Source: Schlesneria paludicola DSM 18645 (GTDB lineage Bacteria; Planctomycetota; Planctomycetia; Planctomycetales; Planctomycetaceae). From it: a DNA stretch of 34,418 bases. The stretch spans positions 1 through 34,418 of the forward strand of contig CAMBQP010000039.1 of the NCBI GenBank assembly GCA_945869955.1. Reading direction: 5' to 3'. Position 1 is the stretch's first letter. Each line of letters opens with the position of its first letter. Below the pieces are notes generated by a model. That model was not told where the DNA came from, did not search any database, and worked only from the letters and a program-made list of their open reading frames with translations. Made by a program: the position numbers and the translations under genes. Below, piece after piece: positions 1-8,274 of this stretch.

Positions 1-845
1 CGCAGGGTCATCCAGAGCGAAAGCCCCTGCCATTGCATCCCTCGTCCAAACGTTCCATCCGCACCGCCGATGATTTTATCGCAACCCAGGAAGAGGCCCG
101 GCCCGACGGTATTGGCGAAGGCCGGAACGTGTGTGGTCCGGCTTTTGAAGCTGGTCAGGGCGTTTTGTTCGATCGTCAGGGGGTGCAATTTTGCCCCCAG
201 CCGATGGGTTTGCTTTTTCCACTCGGCCACCGAAGCAAACTCGGCGGCAAAATGAGGTTCCCAGAACGCGATGTGACAGACCCGGCCAATGCCGAAAATC
301 GTCGTCAGCTTGGCCCCCGCTCCCCGCAATTCGCCGATTTTTTCGGCGTACGTTGGCAACAGTTTTTTGGTGGCATAGTTTCGTTGTTTTTTGGGAACGG
401 TCAATTTCCCCAGTGGCCCATAGAAGGCTTGCTCCATCGCATACTGAAACGATCCGGTATGCGTCGGCGGCAGGGTGTTTCCGTCCCGATCAGACCATTC
501 GTCCATGTTGAAGCCATGAACATGATCGCAGGGAACGTTCCATTCGGTCAGAAAGTAGATCGCCCAGCGGTACATTCCCATCGGACCGACCGGCAAAATC
601 ATCGCCGCTTGCTGATTCGCATCGCGGGCCTGTTTGATGGTGAGGGCGATTTCGTGACCCAGCATCATATCAAAGTCAGCCAGACTGGCGCAGGGGACCG
701 GCTGAAAGTTCTTGTGCCAGCTCTTTTGACGCAGGGTGATCGTGGCGGGATCGGGGTCGATACAGGCATCAATCCTGGCCAAGTCCCAGCCTGCAGGAAA
801 AAAATCTTCCATCAAGGAACCTGGCAGCGTCGTCAGCAAATCCAT
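1..845 (-). CDS. NagB-like glucosamine-6-phosphate isomerase/deaminase family protein, 3' end beyond window
   Basis: The minus strand is open for 281 codons from ATG at 845 to the left edge, so the C-terminus is missing. A GAGGAG ribosome site lies 8 bases upstream of the ATG. The protein resembles the NagB / 6-phosphogluconolactonase fold, whose enzymes convert glucosamine-6-phosphate to fructose-6-phosphate plus ammonia or act on related sugar phosphates in the cytoplasm. Visible motifs are LPVGPMGMY (phosphate loop), GFNMDEW (matching the NagB FNMDEY block with its Asp) and [13 protein letters not shown], which matches NagB GxGNDGHIAFNEP. In that last block the catalytic His and Glu are kept, but the Asp of DGH is Val and the Asn before Glu-Pro is Trp. 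The protein is already longer than E. coli NagB (266 residues). It is divergent from xseB. Family membership is fairly secure; true deaminase activity is doubtful because of the lost Asp. Confidence 0.82.
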   Translation of the reverse strand, partial: MDLLTTLPGSLMEDFFPAGWDLARIDACIDPDPATITLRQKSWHKNFQPVPCASLADFDMMLGHEIALTIKQARDANQQAAMILPVGPMGMYRWAIYFLTEWNVPCDHVHGFNMDEWSDRDGNTLPPTHTGSFQYAMEQAFYGPLGKLTVPKKQRNYATKKLLPTYAEKIGELRGAGAKLTTIFGIGRVCHIAFWEPHFAAEFASVAEWKKQTHRLGAKLHPLTIEQNALTSFKSRTTHVPAFANTVGPGLFLGCDKIIGGADGTFGRGMQWQGLSLWMTL

Positions 846-950
846 CAACCGCACTCCTCGAGAATTCGTCGCGGCTGAAAAACCGCGCGTTAAACCGTTC
901 CACAAAGTTCATACAGCATGTTTGTACTTCGCCCGACCAAAGATTTCACC

Positions 951-979
951 TTGAATCGGTCTTTGTAGACAGATTAAAT
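951..979 (+). promoter_or_regulatory. candidate promoter upstream of xseB
   Basis: TTGAAT (951-956) is separated by 17 bases from TTAAAT (974-979). Each hexamer matches the sigma70 consensus at four of six positions. It lies in the 261-base divergent spacer between the NagB-like gene and xseB, and would give a leader of about 120 bases. Moderate-to-weak evidence. Confidence 0.3.
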
Positions 980-1106
980 CGAGAACAGATCTTCGTCGAA
1001 GGGACTTCTGGAAAAAAAGCCCCTTGCTGCGGGAAATTGTTGCTTGCACAGAACCCCGGCGGGCTCTAACGTGAAGCAAATTCAATGACTTTTGGGGATT
1101 TGAGGC

Positions 1107-1448
1107 ATGGCCAAGGCTGCGACATCCGAGAAAAGCCCGCGTGGCGAAAGAAAACCGGTTTCCTCCGAGATTGAGGCGGCGGCCCCGATCGCTCCGTCCT
1201 TCGAAGAGGCGATGGCCGAATTGCAACAGATCGTCAATGATCTGGAAGACAATTCACTGGGACTGGAATCGTCGCTGATTCAGTTCGAACGGGGAATCGG
1301 GCTGCTGCGGAATTGCCATACGTTTCTGGAACAGGCCGAACAGAAAATTGAAATCCTGCTCAGCTTCAAAGCCAATGGTGATGCCGTCACCGCTCCCTTT
1401 GATGCAACCCCCACCGCCGGTTCCCCTGATCCGAAGACCCTATTCTGA
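1107..1448 (+). CDS. xseB: exodeoxyribonuclease VII small subunit
   Basis: This 113-residue protein is the small subunit of exonuclease VII. Several small subunits bind XseA, and the complex degrades single-stranded DNA in both directions. The family core is at about residues 30-90: SFEEAMAELQQIVNDLED, then a GLESSLIQFERGIGLL helix and CHTFLEQAEQKIE, giving the usual helical hairpin. A roughly 28-residue Lys/Glu/Ala-rich head and a Pro/Thr-rich tail are extra; E. coli XseB is about 80 residues. The ATG at 1107 follows a G-rich, GAGG-containing stretch. xseA is not in the window. The stop codon lies inside a short tandem repeat that opens the spacer to the next gene. Confidence 0.93.
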   Translation: MAKAATSEKSPRGERKPVSSEIEAAAPIAPSFEEAMAELQQIVNDLEDNSLGLESSLIQFERGIGLLRNCHTFLEQAEQKIEILLSFKANGDAVTAPFDATPTAGSPDPKTLF

Positions 1449-1518
1449 TCTCTGATCCGTCTGCTTATCCCGCTTATCCTGCAAATATCATCCTGCGAAC
1501 AAATATCATCCTGCGAAC
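1444..1518. repeat. three successive two-copy tandem repeats in the xseB-ligase spacer
   Basis: TCTGATC occurs twice head to tail (1444-1457, including the xseB stop codon). GCTTATCCC/GCTTATCCT follows (1463-1480), and then a perfect 18-base unit, AAATATCATCCTGCGAAC, is repeated at 1483-1500 and 1501-1518. Together they make up most of the 81-base spacer. The last copy runs directly into the ribosome site of the next gene. Confidence 0.9.
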
Positions 1519-1529
1519 GAGGTGGCCTC

Positions 1530-2822
1530 GTGTCTCGTGGTTCATGGCCGGAATTGTGGAATCGCTCGGAACTAGCCGATTGGCAAGAGACCTGCCTGAT
1601 CGAACAGCTAAAGGAAGTCGTCCCGGCGAACCCGTTCTGGAAACAAAAGTTTCAAACTGCCGGGATCGATCCCGCGTCGATTCGATCCCTGGCTGATCTG
1701 TCGTTGTTACCCTTCACTACCAAGAGCGAATTGGCAAAAGATCAATCTGCGTTCCCACCATACGGAACAAATCTGACATTTCCTGTTACGGATTATTCGC
1801 GATTACATCAAACGAGCGGCACCACAACCGGGTCTCCGCTTAGGTGGCTCGACACCCCCGCCAGCTGGAACTGGATGCTGGACTGCTGGTCGACGATCTA
1901 CCGGTTGCTCGGGCTACGTCGCGAAGACCGGCTTTGTTTCCCGTTCTCGTTTGGGCCGTTTCTTGGTTTCTGGGCCGGCTTTGAGGGGGCCGCACGCCAA
2001 GGAAATCTCTGCCTGGCTGCGGGAGGAATGAGCAGCGAGGCACGACTGAAATTGATTTTCGAGAATCAGGTCACCTGGCTCGGCTGTACACCAACCTATG
2101 CGTTGCGGCTGGCCGAGGTCGCCAGCTTACAGGGGTTGGATGTCTCGCAAAGTTCGGTCCGTGCGATTCTGGTGGCGGGTGAACCGGGGGGCTCGATCCC
2201 TTCGGTGCGGGCCCGCATCGCGGAAGCTTGGGGAGCGAGAGTGTTTGATCATTGGGGAATGACCGAACTGGGGCCGATGGCCACGGAATGCGAAGACGAC
2301 CCCCATTGCCTCACCGTCAACGAATCGGCCTGTATTCCGGAAATCATCAATCCCGATACGGGTGGGACCGCCATCGATGGGCGCGGGGAACTGGTCATCA
2401 CCAGCCTCGGCCGAACCGGTTCACCGCTTTTCCGCTATCGAACGGGCGATCTGGTCGAGCTGGCACAATCGCCACACCCTTCGGGTCGCAACTGGATGCG
2501 TCTGCAGGGAGGAATTCTGGGCCGCACCGATGATATGCTGGTGATTCGCGGGAATAACGTCTTTCCGTCAAGTATCGAGGCGATTATCCGGGAATTTCCC
2601 GCAGTCGTCGAATTTCGCATCGTGGTGACCCATCATCGTGAGATGATGCATCTGCGAATCGAGATTGAGCCTCAGACCGATGCGGATGGGATCGCGTTGG
2701 CCGAAGCGATCACCGGCCGCATCAAGCAGCGACTGCAGTTTCTGGCGGAAGTGATGACCGTCCCCTGCGGATCGCTTCCCCGCTTCGAAATGAAGGCCAA
2801 GCGGGTGGTACGGGAAGGGTGA
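1530..2822 (+). CDS. AMP-forming acyl/aryl-CoA ligase-like protein (PaaK family)
   Basis: The 430-residue product belongs to the adenylate-forming enzymes and is most like phenylacetate-CoA ligase (PaaK), which activates a carboxylic acid with ATP and transfers it to CoA in the cytoplasm. Visible are the nucleotide loop TSGTTTGSPLRW (about residue 96), the HWGMTELGPMATEC block (about 240) that corresponds to the PaaK GxxE region, YRTGDLVEL with the ribose-binding Asp, and a C-terminal domain with the hinge GRTDDMLVIRGNNVFPSSIE. The GTG at 1530 is chosen because GAGGTGG lies just upstream and no better ATG precedes the conserved N-terminus. It follows xseB by 81 bases and faces the RND gene. 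No phenylacetate degradation genes are nearby, so the substrate is unknown; proteins of this type also load carrier proteins or make other acyl adenylates. Confidence 0.85.
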   Translation: MSRGSWPELWNRSELADWQETCLIEQLKEVVPANPFWKQKFQTAGIDPASIRSLADLSLLPFTTKSELAKDQSAFPPYGTNLTFPVTDYSRLHQTSGTTTGSPLRWLDTPASWNWMLDCWSTIYRLLGLRREDRLCFPFSFGPFLGFWAGFEGAARQGNLCLAAGGMSSEARLKLIFENQVTWLGCTPTYALRLAEVASLQGLDVSQSSVRAILVAGEPGGSIPSVRARIAEAWGARVFDHWGMTELGPMATECEDDPHCLTVNESACIPEIINPDTGGTAIDGRGELVITSLGRTGSPLFRYRTGDLVELAQSPHPSGRNWMRLQGGILGRTDDMLVIRGNNVFPSSIEAIIREFPAVVEFRIVVTHHREMMHLRIEIEPQTDADGIALAEAITGRIKQRLQFLAEVMTVPCGSLPRFEMKAKRVVREG

Positions 2823-2863
2823 GAACGCCGGCCAAGGCCGCAGATCAACAGGATCACAGCGCG

Positions 2864-5800
2864 TCAGGCGACCTGAGGTTGTTCGGTCCCCTTGTGTCCC
2901 GTAAACCAGGGGTAAATGGCCGGGACGACCAAGGCGGTTAAGAGTGTCGAGGTGATCAGGCCGCCGATCACGACGGTGGCGAGTGGACGCTGAATCTCGG
3001 CCCCGGCGGTATGAGAAATCGCCATCGGCAGGAAACCGAGACTGGCAACCAGGGCGGTCATCAGGACGGGCCGTAAGCGATTCAGCGCGGTTTCTTCCGC
3101 CGCCGCTTTGGCGGTGTGTCCCGCATGACGCAGATGCTCGGCCGCACTGACCCAGACGAGGCCATTCAAGACGGCGACACCAAACAGGGCGATAAATCCG
3201 ACCCCAGCCGAGATGCTAAAGGGCATACCGCGCAGAGCCAGGGCAAAAACTCCTCCTGAGGCGGCGATCGGAATTGCCAGAAAAATCAGACTGGCCAGAC
3301 GAGCCGAATGAAAGGTCGTATGCAACAGCAGGAAAATTAGCAGCAGCACCACCGGCGTGACCAGCATTAAACGGGCTTTGGCCGATTGCAGATTCTTAAA
3401 ATCTCCGCCCCATTCGATCTCGTAGCCGGTCGGCATTTTCACCGCTTGGGCGATCGCTCGTTTGGCTTCGTTCACAAAACCCTCCACATCACGGCCACGG
3501 ACATTGCATTGCACATAAGTCCGACGCTGGGTGCGATCATGTTCGATTCCGGGAGGAGTCTCTTCCAGGATCAGGTTGGCGAGTTCACCGAGCGGCACCT
3601 GCTGGCCGTTGGCTGCGAAAACGGGAATCTGTTCCAGTCGGTCCAGATCCGTTCGCCATTCGACAGGGATGCGGACCATGATCGGAAACCGCATCCGTCC
3701 ACGAAAGACTTCACCGACCTTTTGCCCCCCCATGGTGGCCACGGTCTGCATCACCTGATCGGCGTCGATCCCGTACCGGGCCAGCGCCTCGGGCTTGACC
3801 TGAATCCGCACCGTAGGAAGGTTCGCCTGGTGTTCGGCCTTGATATCAACAGCACCCGAGATCCCGTGCAGGACCTTTTCGACGCTCTTGCCGAGTCGGG
3901 CGAGGGTCTCGAGTTCCTTCAGGTGCGAGCCATCCTCACTCGATTGCGTGGTGCCATGGGGTGCGTAGAGCAGCACTGCGACATTCGCTTTGACACCGGC
4001 AACCAGTTCATCCACACGCATCTCGATCGGCTGCGTAAACCCAAAGAGGGCACCGGGGACATTGTTGTTCAGGACAACCCGCATTTCATCAAACAATTCC
4101 TCGCGCGATTTGTGCCGGGGCCATTCCGAATCGGGCTTCAAGAGGACCCAGACATCGGTTTGCTGGACCCCCATCACGTCGTTGGCAATCTCGGGACGAC
4201 CAGTCTTAGAGAAGACCGTTCTCACTTCTGGAAAATTCAATAACAGCGATTCCACCTGTTCACCCATCGGGATGGAACCTTCCAGCGTCGCACTCGGCAA
4301 CCGATTGACTTCGATTAAGAGATCCCCTTCATCCAGCTTCGGCATGAATTCGCCCCCCAGGTTCATCGCAATTGGGATGCTAACCGTGAACAGCAATAAT
4401 GCGGCGGCGACCGTCAGGATCGGATGCAGCACCGTCTGGTGTACGATCGGATGATAAATGCGATGGAACATCCGAATGATGAAGATCTCTTTTTCTTCCA
4501 TCTTCCGGGGAAGGGCCAGCGAGGCCAGAACCGGCATCAGGGTGAGCGATAGAATCAGTGACCCGGCCAGGGCAAACAGCACGGTCAGAGCCATCGGCCG
4601 GAACAATTTTCCTTCGGTCCCCTGCAGCGTCAGCAGCGGCAGATAGACGATCGAGATGATCAGTTCACCGAACATCGTCGGCTTGCGAACTTCGATCGCA
4701 GCATCCCGGACCACTTCGACATGTGGCCGCCCTTCTTTGTTATGGGCGATCCGCCGCATACAGTTTTCGACCATGATCACCGAACTGTCGACGATCAACC
4801 CGAAGTCGATCGCTCCGAGACTCATCAGACTGGCTGTGATCCCGGTCATGGCCATCATATTCGCCGCGAACAGCATCGAGAGGGGGATTGCCAGCGCCAC
4901 GACAATCCCGGCCCGCAGGCTTCCCAGCATCACCAGCAGGACAATAACGACCAGCGTTCCCCCTTCCAGCAAATTTTTTTCGACCGTATGCAGGGTGCGA
5001 TTGATGAGATCCGCACGATCATAGGTCACTTCCGCAGAGACCCCTTTGGGAAGTGTCTTGTTGATTTCCGCCAGCCGCTCTTTGGCGGCGAGCACAACGG
5101 TGCGTGAGTTTGCCCCCCAGAGCATCATCACCATCCCCATGACCGCCTCACCACGTCCATCACGTGTGACCGCCCCCTGACGGGTCAGAGGGGCAATCGC
5201 GACTTCGGCAATATCACGCACCAGAACCGGAGTTCCATCATGGTTGCCACGAACAACGACGTTTTCGATATCCCCTTCGTTCGTCAGGAGCGCCTGTCCT
5301 CGAATGAATCGCTGTTCACCATGATGCACAACATACCCCCCGCCCGAGGTTCCGTTGTTTGCCGAGAGCGAGCGAAACAGGTCGGGCAATGAGATGCCGA
5401 AACTCGCCATTCGGTCCGGATCAGGCCGAACTTCGAACGATTGATAGTAGCCCCCATGCGAATTGATTTCGGTGACGCCGGGAACCTGTCGCAAGCGGGG
5501 TGCAATTTGCCATTCGAGGATCGTTCTGAGATCCATCGGTGAATACCCGTCACCACGCACCTCAAATTGCAAAATTTCCCCGAGGGCGGTGGTGAGCGGG
5601 TTGAGTCGCGGGGTTCCATAACCCTTGGGAACCCGTTCGGCGGCATCAATCAGTCGTTCGGCAATCAATTGCCGACCACGGAAAACATCGGTCCCTTCAT
5701 GAAAAACCACCGTCACCAGTGACAGCCCGAATTTCGAAGTACTGCGGATCTCTTCGACGTTGGGCAGGCCGCTCATCGTCAGTTCGACGGGGGAGGTGAC

Positions 5801-5992
5801 GTACTGTTCGACTTCGAGTGGCGACAAGGCCCCCGCTTCGGTCACGATCTGCACCTGCACGTTGGTCATGTCGGGGACCGCGTCAATCGGCAAGCTGATG
5901 GCCGAGTAGACCCCGAGGGCCGCCATGATGAAGACGAACGAGATGACCAGCATCCGATTTGCCAGCGAGATGTCGATCAGTTTTTCCAGCAT
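2864..5992 (-). CDS. HME-type RND efflux pump, inner-membrane subunit (CzcA/CusA family)
   Basis: This is a proton-driven heavy-metal-efflux RND transporter of 1042 residues, the normal size for the family. Hydrophobic segments fit the usual plan: one near the N-terminus, a block at about 340-520, one after a second large periplasmic domain, and a final block at about 850-1030. In the fourth helix region the motif DFGLIVDSSVIMVEN keeps Asp396, Asp402 and Glu409, which correspond to the Asp/Asp/Glu set of the CzcA-type (Zn/Co/Ni/Cd) branch. The ATG at 5992 is preferred over an upstream in-frame TTG at 6043: GAGGG precedes the ATG, and a TATAGT minus-10-like hexamer sits at 6055-6060. Normal partners, a membrane-fusion protein (CzcB) and an outer-membrane factor (CzcC), are not in the window. 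It converges with the CoA-ligase-like gene across 41 bases. Exact metal is not provable from sequence. Confidence 0.93.
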   Translation of the reverse strand: MLEKLIDISLANRMLVISFVFIMAALGVYSAISLPIDAVPDMTNVQVQIVTEAGALSPLEVEQYVTSPVELTMSGLPNVEEIRSTSKFGLSLVTVVFHEGTDVFRGRQLIAERLIDAAERVPKGYGTPRLNPLTTALGEILQFEVRGDGYSPMDLRTILEWQIAPRLRQVPGVTEINSHGGYYQSFEVRPDPDRMASFGISLPDLFRSLSANNGTSGGGYVVHHGEQRFIRGQALLTNEGDIENVVVRGNHDGTPVLVRDIAEVAIAPLTRQGAVTRDGRGEAVMGMVMMLWGANSRTVVLAAKERLAEINKTLPKGVSAEVTYDRADLINRTLHTVEKNLLEGGTLVVIVLLVMLGSLRAGIVVALAIPLSMLFAANMMAMTGITASLMSLGAIDFGLIVDSSVIMVENCMRRIAHNKEGRPHVEVVRDAAIEVRKPTMFGELIISIVYLPLLTLQGTEGKLFRPMALTVLFALAGSLILSLTLMPVLASLALPRKMEEKEIFIIRMFHRIYHPIVHQTVLHPILTVAAALLLFTVSIPIAMNLGGEFMPKLDEGDLLIEVNRLPSATLEGSIPMGEQVESLLLNFPEVRTVFSKTGRPEIANDVMGVQQTDVWVLLKPDSEWPRHKSREELFDEMRVVLNNNVPGALFGFTQPIEMRVDELVAGVKANVAVLLYAPHGTTQSSEDGSHLKELETLARLGKSVEKVLHGISGAVDIKAEHQANLPTVRIQVKPEALARYGIDADQVMQTVATMGGQKVGEVFRGRMRFPIMVRIPVEWRTDLDRLEQIPVFAANGQQVPLGELANLILEETPPGIEHDRTQRRTYVQCNVRGRDVEGFVNEAKRAIAQAVKMPTGYEIEWGGDFKNLQSAKARLMLVTPVVLLLIFLLLHTTFHSARLASLIFLAIPIAASGGVFALALRGMPFSISAGVGFIALFGVAVLNGLVWVSAAEHLRHAGHTAKAAAEETALNRLRPVLMTALVASLGFLPMAISHTAGAEIQRPLATVVIGGLITSTLLTALVVPAIYPWFTGHKGTEQPQVA

Positions 5993-6332
5993 AACCCAGA
6001 GCCCTCGGACCAGTCTTTTGGCAAATTTCTCGAACCAGCACAATTTCCAGTCGCACTATACCGTTTTCGAGGAGGGAACGGTGACCGAATTCGCTTGGGG
6101 TTTTTCATTCGCCAGAAAACGATGGCAGAGAGGTGCCGCAGGGCAACAATTTTCCCCAGCGAAGGGACTTTGCCAAGCCCCGATCGATGCGGGGAGTTCG
6201 TACTAGGATAGCGGTTCTGCAGTAATGCGGATTGCGAACGCTGATACGATTGCTTCTAATGGAGTTCGCGTCGCTGACGAAGAGCGTCGGGACAGCACTA
6301 GAGCTTTCCTTTTCTTAATGAAGGATGTCATC
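5993..6332. other. divergent intergenic spacer between RND pump and secreted LecA-like protein
   Basis: This 340-base stretch separates two divergent genes. For the minus strand I see a TATAGT minus-10-like hexamer (6055-6060) with no good minus-35. For the plus strand there is the better promoter at 6232-6260. A small hairpin (CCCCG/CGGGG) lies at about 6178-6194. Open frames crossing the spacer do not look coding. Confidence 0.5.
6232..6260 (+). promoter_or_regulatory. candidate sigma70-like promoter of the LecA-like gene
   Basis: TTGCGA (6232-6237), a 17-base gap, then TCTAAT (6255-6260; five of six consensus matches). Transcription would start near 6267, which is inside the longest open frame (from 6225) and supports a translation start downstream at 6318 or 6333. 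Confidence 0.5.
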
Positions 6333-7079
6333 GTGGCACGACAACTGCGGACGGGTGTGAACGCCGCCACCCCGGCGATCTCACTGGCAACGGTGGCCAT
6401 CATCATCAGTATTTCACTGGTGCTGGTTTCGACCTCGCTCGCCCAGTCGGGAAAGTCGAAGCCGAAGCCGGTGAAACCGCTAACGGCAACTGAAAATAAA
6501 CAGATTGATGCGCGGCTGCAAAAACTGCAGGATACCTTCGAGAATGAATCCAAAGCGATTATTGAGGGTTATGAACGATCGGGCCAATACGATCGGGCCA
6601 AGTTTCTGCTGGAAGTCCTGCTGAAACTCGATCCCAAAAATGAAGACTTCAAAAAGAAAATTGCCGATCTCGATGATCAAATGTTGAAATCCAGCGAAGT
6701 CGATTTCAAATTTGATACCAGCAGCGATTGGACACCCGTCGGAACGGTGCAAAAAGACAAGCTGACACGAATCGAGGCTACCGGGGACTATAAGCTGATC
6801 CTCTCGGCCTCGACCCTGAATGCAGATGGTTTTCCCACCGAAAATGTGATGCGAGATCTGGTAGGCCGTGTCCCCACCGGTGCCCTAATGGGGATGATTG
6901 TCACAGAAGAAAATCAGAACGGAAAGCAGCCCCCCGAGCCCTTTACGATCAAATCCAAACACGAATTTAATCCAAAAAAAGAGGGAGTGCTGTTCCTGAA
7001 GATCAATGCCCCACCCGGTGCCAAATGTATTGGCGACCTTAAACTGAAAGTCAGTGGTGTCACTCGTCCCTCGCAGTAA
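6333..7079 (+). CDS. secreted protein with TPR-like helix pair and probable LecA/PA-IL-like beta domain
   Basis: The start is taken as GTG 6333, because AAGGA lies 7 bases upstream; ATG 6318 in the same frame is the alternative. The 248-residue product begins with a signal peptide (basic stretch, hydrophobic core ISLATVAIIISISLVLV, likely cleavage after SLAQ). A Lys/Pro-rich linker follows, then about 65 charged residues forming two helices that resemble one TPR unit (GQYDRAKFLLEVLLKLDPKN). The last 120 residues look like a beta sandwich: SDWTPVGTVQKDKL, ATGDYKLIL, PTGALMGMIV and EGVLFLKINAPPG follow the order of elements in LecA/PA-IL-like lectin domains, where the jelly roll binds galactose with calcium. 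That match is by eye and tentative. It is probably periplasmic or surface exposed. Its function is unknown. It is transcribed toward the degenerate oxidoreductase. Confidence 0.75.
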   Translation: MARQLRTGVNAATPAISLATVAIIISISLVLVSTSLAQSGKSKPKPVKPLTATENKQIDARLQKLQDTFENESKAIIEGYERSGQYDRAKFLLEVLLKLDPKNEDFKKKIADLDDQMLKSSEVDFKFDTSSDWTPVGTVQKDKLTRIEATGDYKLILSASTLNADGFPTENVMRDLVGRVPTGALMGMIVTEENQNGKQPPEPFTIKSKHEFNPKKEGVLFLKINAPPGAKCIGDLKLKVSGVTRPSQ

Positions 7080-7206
7080 ACCCGCCTCGACCGGAACTCG
7101 AAAAGTCCTGCGAGTCCCCGCGACTGCAGCCTTGGTCGTGATTGTGACCTGCACAGCTCTGCTGAAAATCATCGCCTCGAAAATCGTTCACCTCGTAGTC
7201 CAGTAA
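7057..7206 (+). CDS. possible small membrane protein, 49 residues
   Basis: A GTG-started frame overlaps the last 23 bases of the LecA-like gene and ends 11 bases before the next start, filling the gap. The product has a basic head (about 20 residues rich in Arg/Lys/Ser/Pro) followed by one hydrophobic segment, ATAALVVIVTCTALLKIIA, which would make a single-pass membrane peptide. There is no clear ribosome site, so translation would have to be coupled to the gene before. No family is recognised. A chance open frame is possible. Confidence 0.25.
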   Translation: MSLVPRSKPASTGTRKVLRVPATAALVVIVTCTALLKIIASKIVHLVVQ

Positions 7207-7217
7207 CCACACCCATC

Positions 7218-8207
7218 GTGCCCAACAAAAACGTGTCTGATAAAACCGATCCTGTTCCTCCGCATCACGTCGCGAAAATCTGGCAGGTGGGTGTCGTGGG
7301 ACTCAGCCCTGCCGGCCTGTTTCAGCTCGAAACCCTGAGTCTTTGCGATGAGGTTCATCTGGCTGGGGCCTACGACGCGTCCCCCCAGCGACGTAGCCTG
7401 GTCGCCGGCTCGCCATTCCCACTCTGGGATCAACCACCGTCCCAGTCGGCACGTAATGAGGTCGAGGCCTTGTTTCTCGTGGATGACATTTCGGCCGAGG
7501 CCGTTACCTCGGCTTTGCAGGCGGGCCAGCATGTGGTGCTGCATCGTCCCTGGTGCTTCAGTGCGGCGGAATTGCGGAAGTTGGATCAGCAGGCGGCCAG
7601 CACGCGCCGCTTGGCGACGATTGCTACCCTGCGACGTGGGTCCGCAGACTTTCTGGCCGCGATGGGGGCGATGGGGACCGGACGCCTGGGGACATTGCAT
7701 TCGGTCATGCTCTCGGTGCAGGAAAAACGGGTCCCTCAGGAAACTTCGAAAGTCGGGGTCTTACGGGAGTTCGGTTACCATCACCTCGATCAATTGCGGA
7801 TCTTGAACCCTTCCCCACCCCAGCGTGTGTTCGGCAAACGCTCGGGTCGTAGCAACTCGGCGTCAGCGGACGGATTTCTCGCAATCGTCGAATTTGCGAA
7901 TGGCTGCACCGCGCGGATTGAGATCAATCTGGCATCGCGACTGGGGTCACGGACCGGCTGGGTGCTGGAAGGGGCAACCGGTAGCTTTCGGGGCGATCGC
8001 CTCTTTACCGAAACAGCGGATGGCGAGATTGTGGACGAGCCGATCGAGAAGCCACCGTTTCCCGCCGAGTCGCTCATCCGTCAACTGGTGACTGCCTGGC
8101 GTGGTGAGCCGACAACACTGCCGACGCTGGCGGATGCTGCCGAGGTGGTGCAACTTATTGAAGCTCTGGAGCAATCGCTTGTCAGTGGCGAGGTCGTGCG
8201 GATGTAA
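7218..8207 (+). CDS. degenerate Gfo/Idh/MocA-family oxidoreductase-like protein
   Basis: The 329-residue protein has the two-domain plan of Gfo/Idh/MocA dehydrogenases: an NAD(P)-binding Rossmann half (about residues 20-140) and an alpha/beta substrate half. Key motifs are eroded. The dinucleotide loop is GVVGLSPAG (25-33) instead of GxGxxG. The EKP signature, whose Lys is catalytic in most members, is HRP (109-111). The HxxD substrate motif survives as YHHLD (187-191). It therefore may bind a sugar-like ligand without redox activity, or use a different mechanism. GTG 7218 is used because the upstream sequence gives no alternative in-frame ATG near the fold start; no strong ribosome site is visible. 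Same strand as the preceding secreted protein, 138 bases apart, possibly cotranscribed. It converges with the DUF1501 gene. Confidence 0.82.
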   Translation: MPNKNVSDKTDPVPPHHVAKIWQVGVVGLSPAGLFQLETLSLCDEVHLAGAYDASPQRRSLVAGSPFPLWDQPPSQSARNEVEALFLVDDISAEAVTSALQAGQHVVLHRPWCFSAAELRKLDQQAASTRRLATIATLRRGSADFLAAMGAMGTGRLGTLHSVMLSVQEKRVPQETSKVGVLREFGYHHLDQLRILNPSPPQRVFGKRSGRSNSASADGFLAIVEFANGCTARIEINLASRLGSRTGWVLEGATGSFRGDRLFTETADGEIVDEPIEKPPFPAESLIRQLVTAWRGEPTTLPTLADAAEVVQLIEALEQSLVSGEVVRM

Positions 8208-8229
8208 TCTCGTACGCACGGCCACCAGT

Positions 8230-8274
8230 TTGGCGTGGTCATGATTGGCGTGGTTCACGTTGGCCGTGGTCCTC
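8230..8274. repeat. three imperfect 15-base tandem units between convergent genes
   Basis: TTGGCGTGGTCATGA, TTGGCGTGGTTCACG and TTGGCCGTGGTCCTC follow one another head to tail. They fill most of the 65-base gap between the oxidoreductase-like gene and the DUF1501 gene, touching the stop codon of the latter. No terminator hairpin is seen here. Confidence 0.75.

Noticed and set aside
33..878. 281-codon plus-strand open frame
   Set aside because: It is antisense to the NagB-like gene, which has recognisable motifs and a ribosome site; the plus-strand translation has no motif and an Arg/Gln-rich composition.
3386..4243. Long plus-strand open frame (285 codons) inside the RND gene
   Set aside because: Antisense shadow of the conserved CzcA-like coding sequence; no family resemblance.
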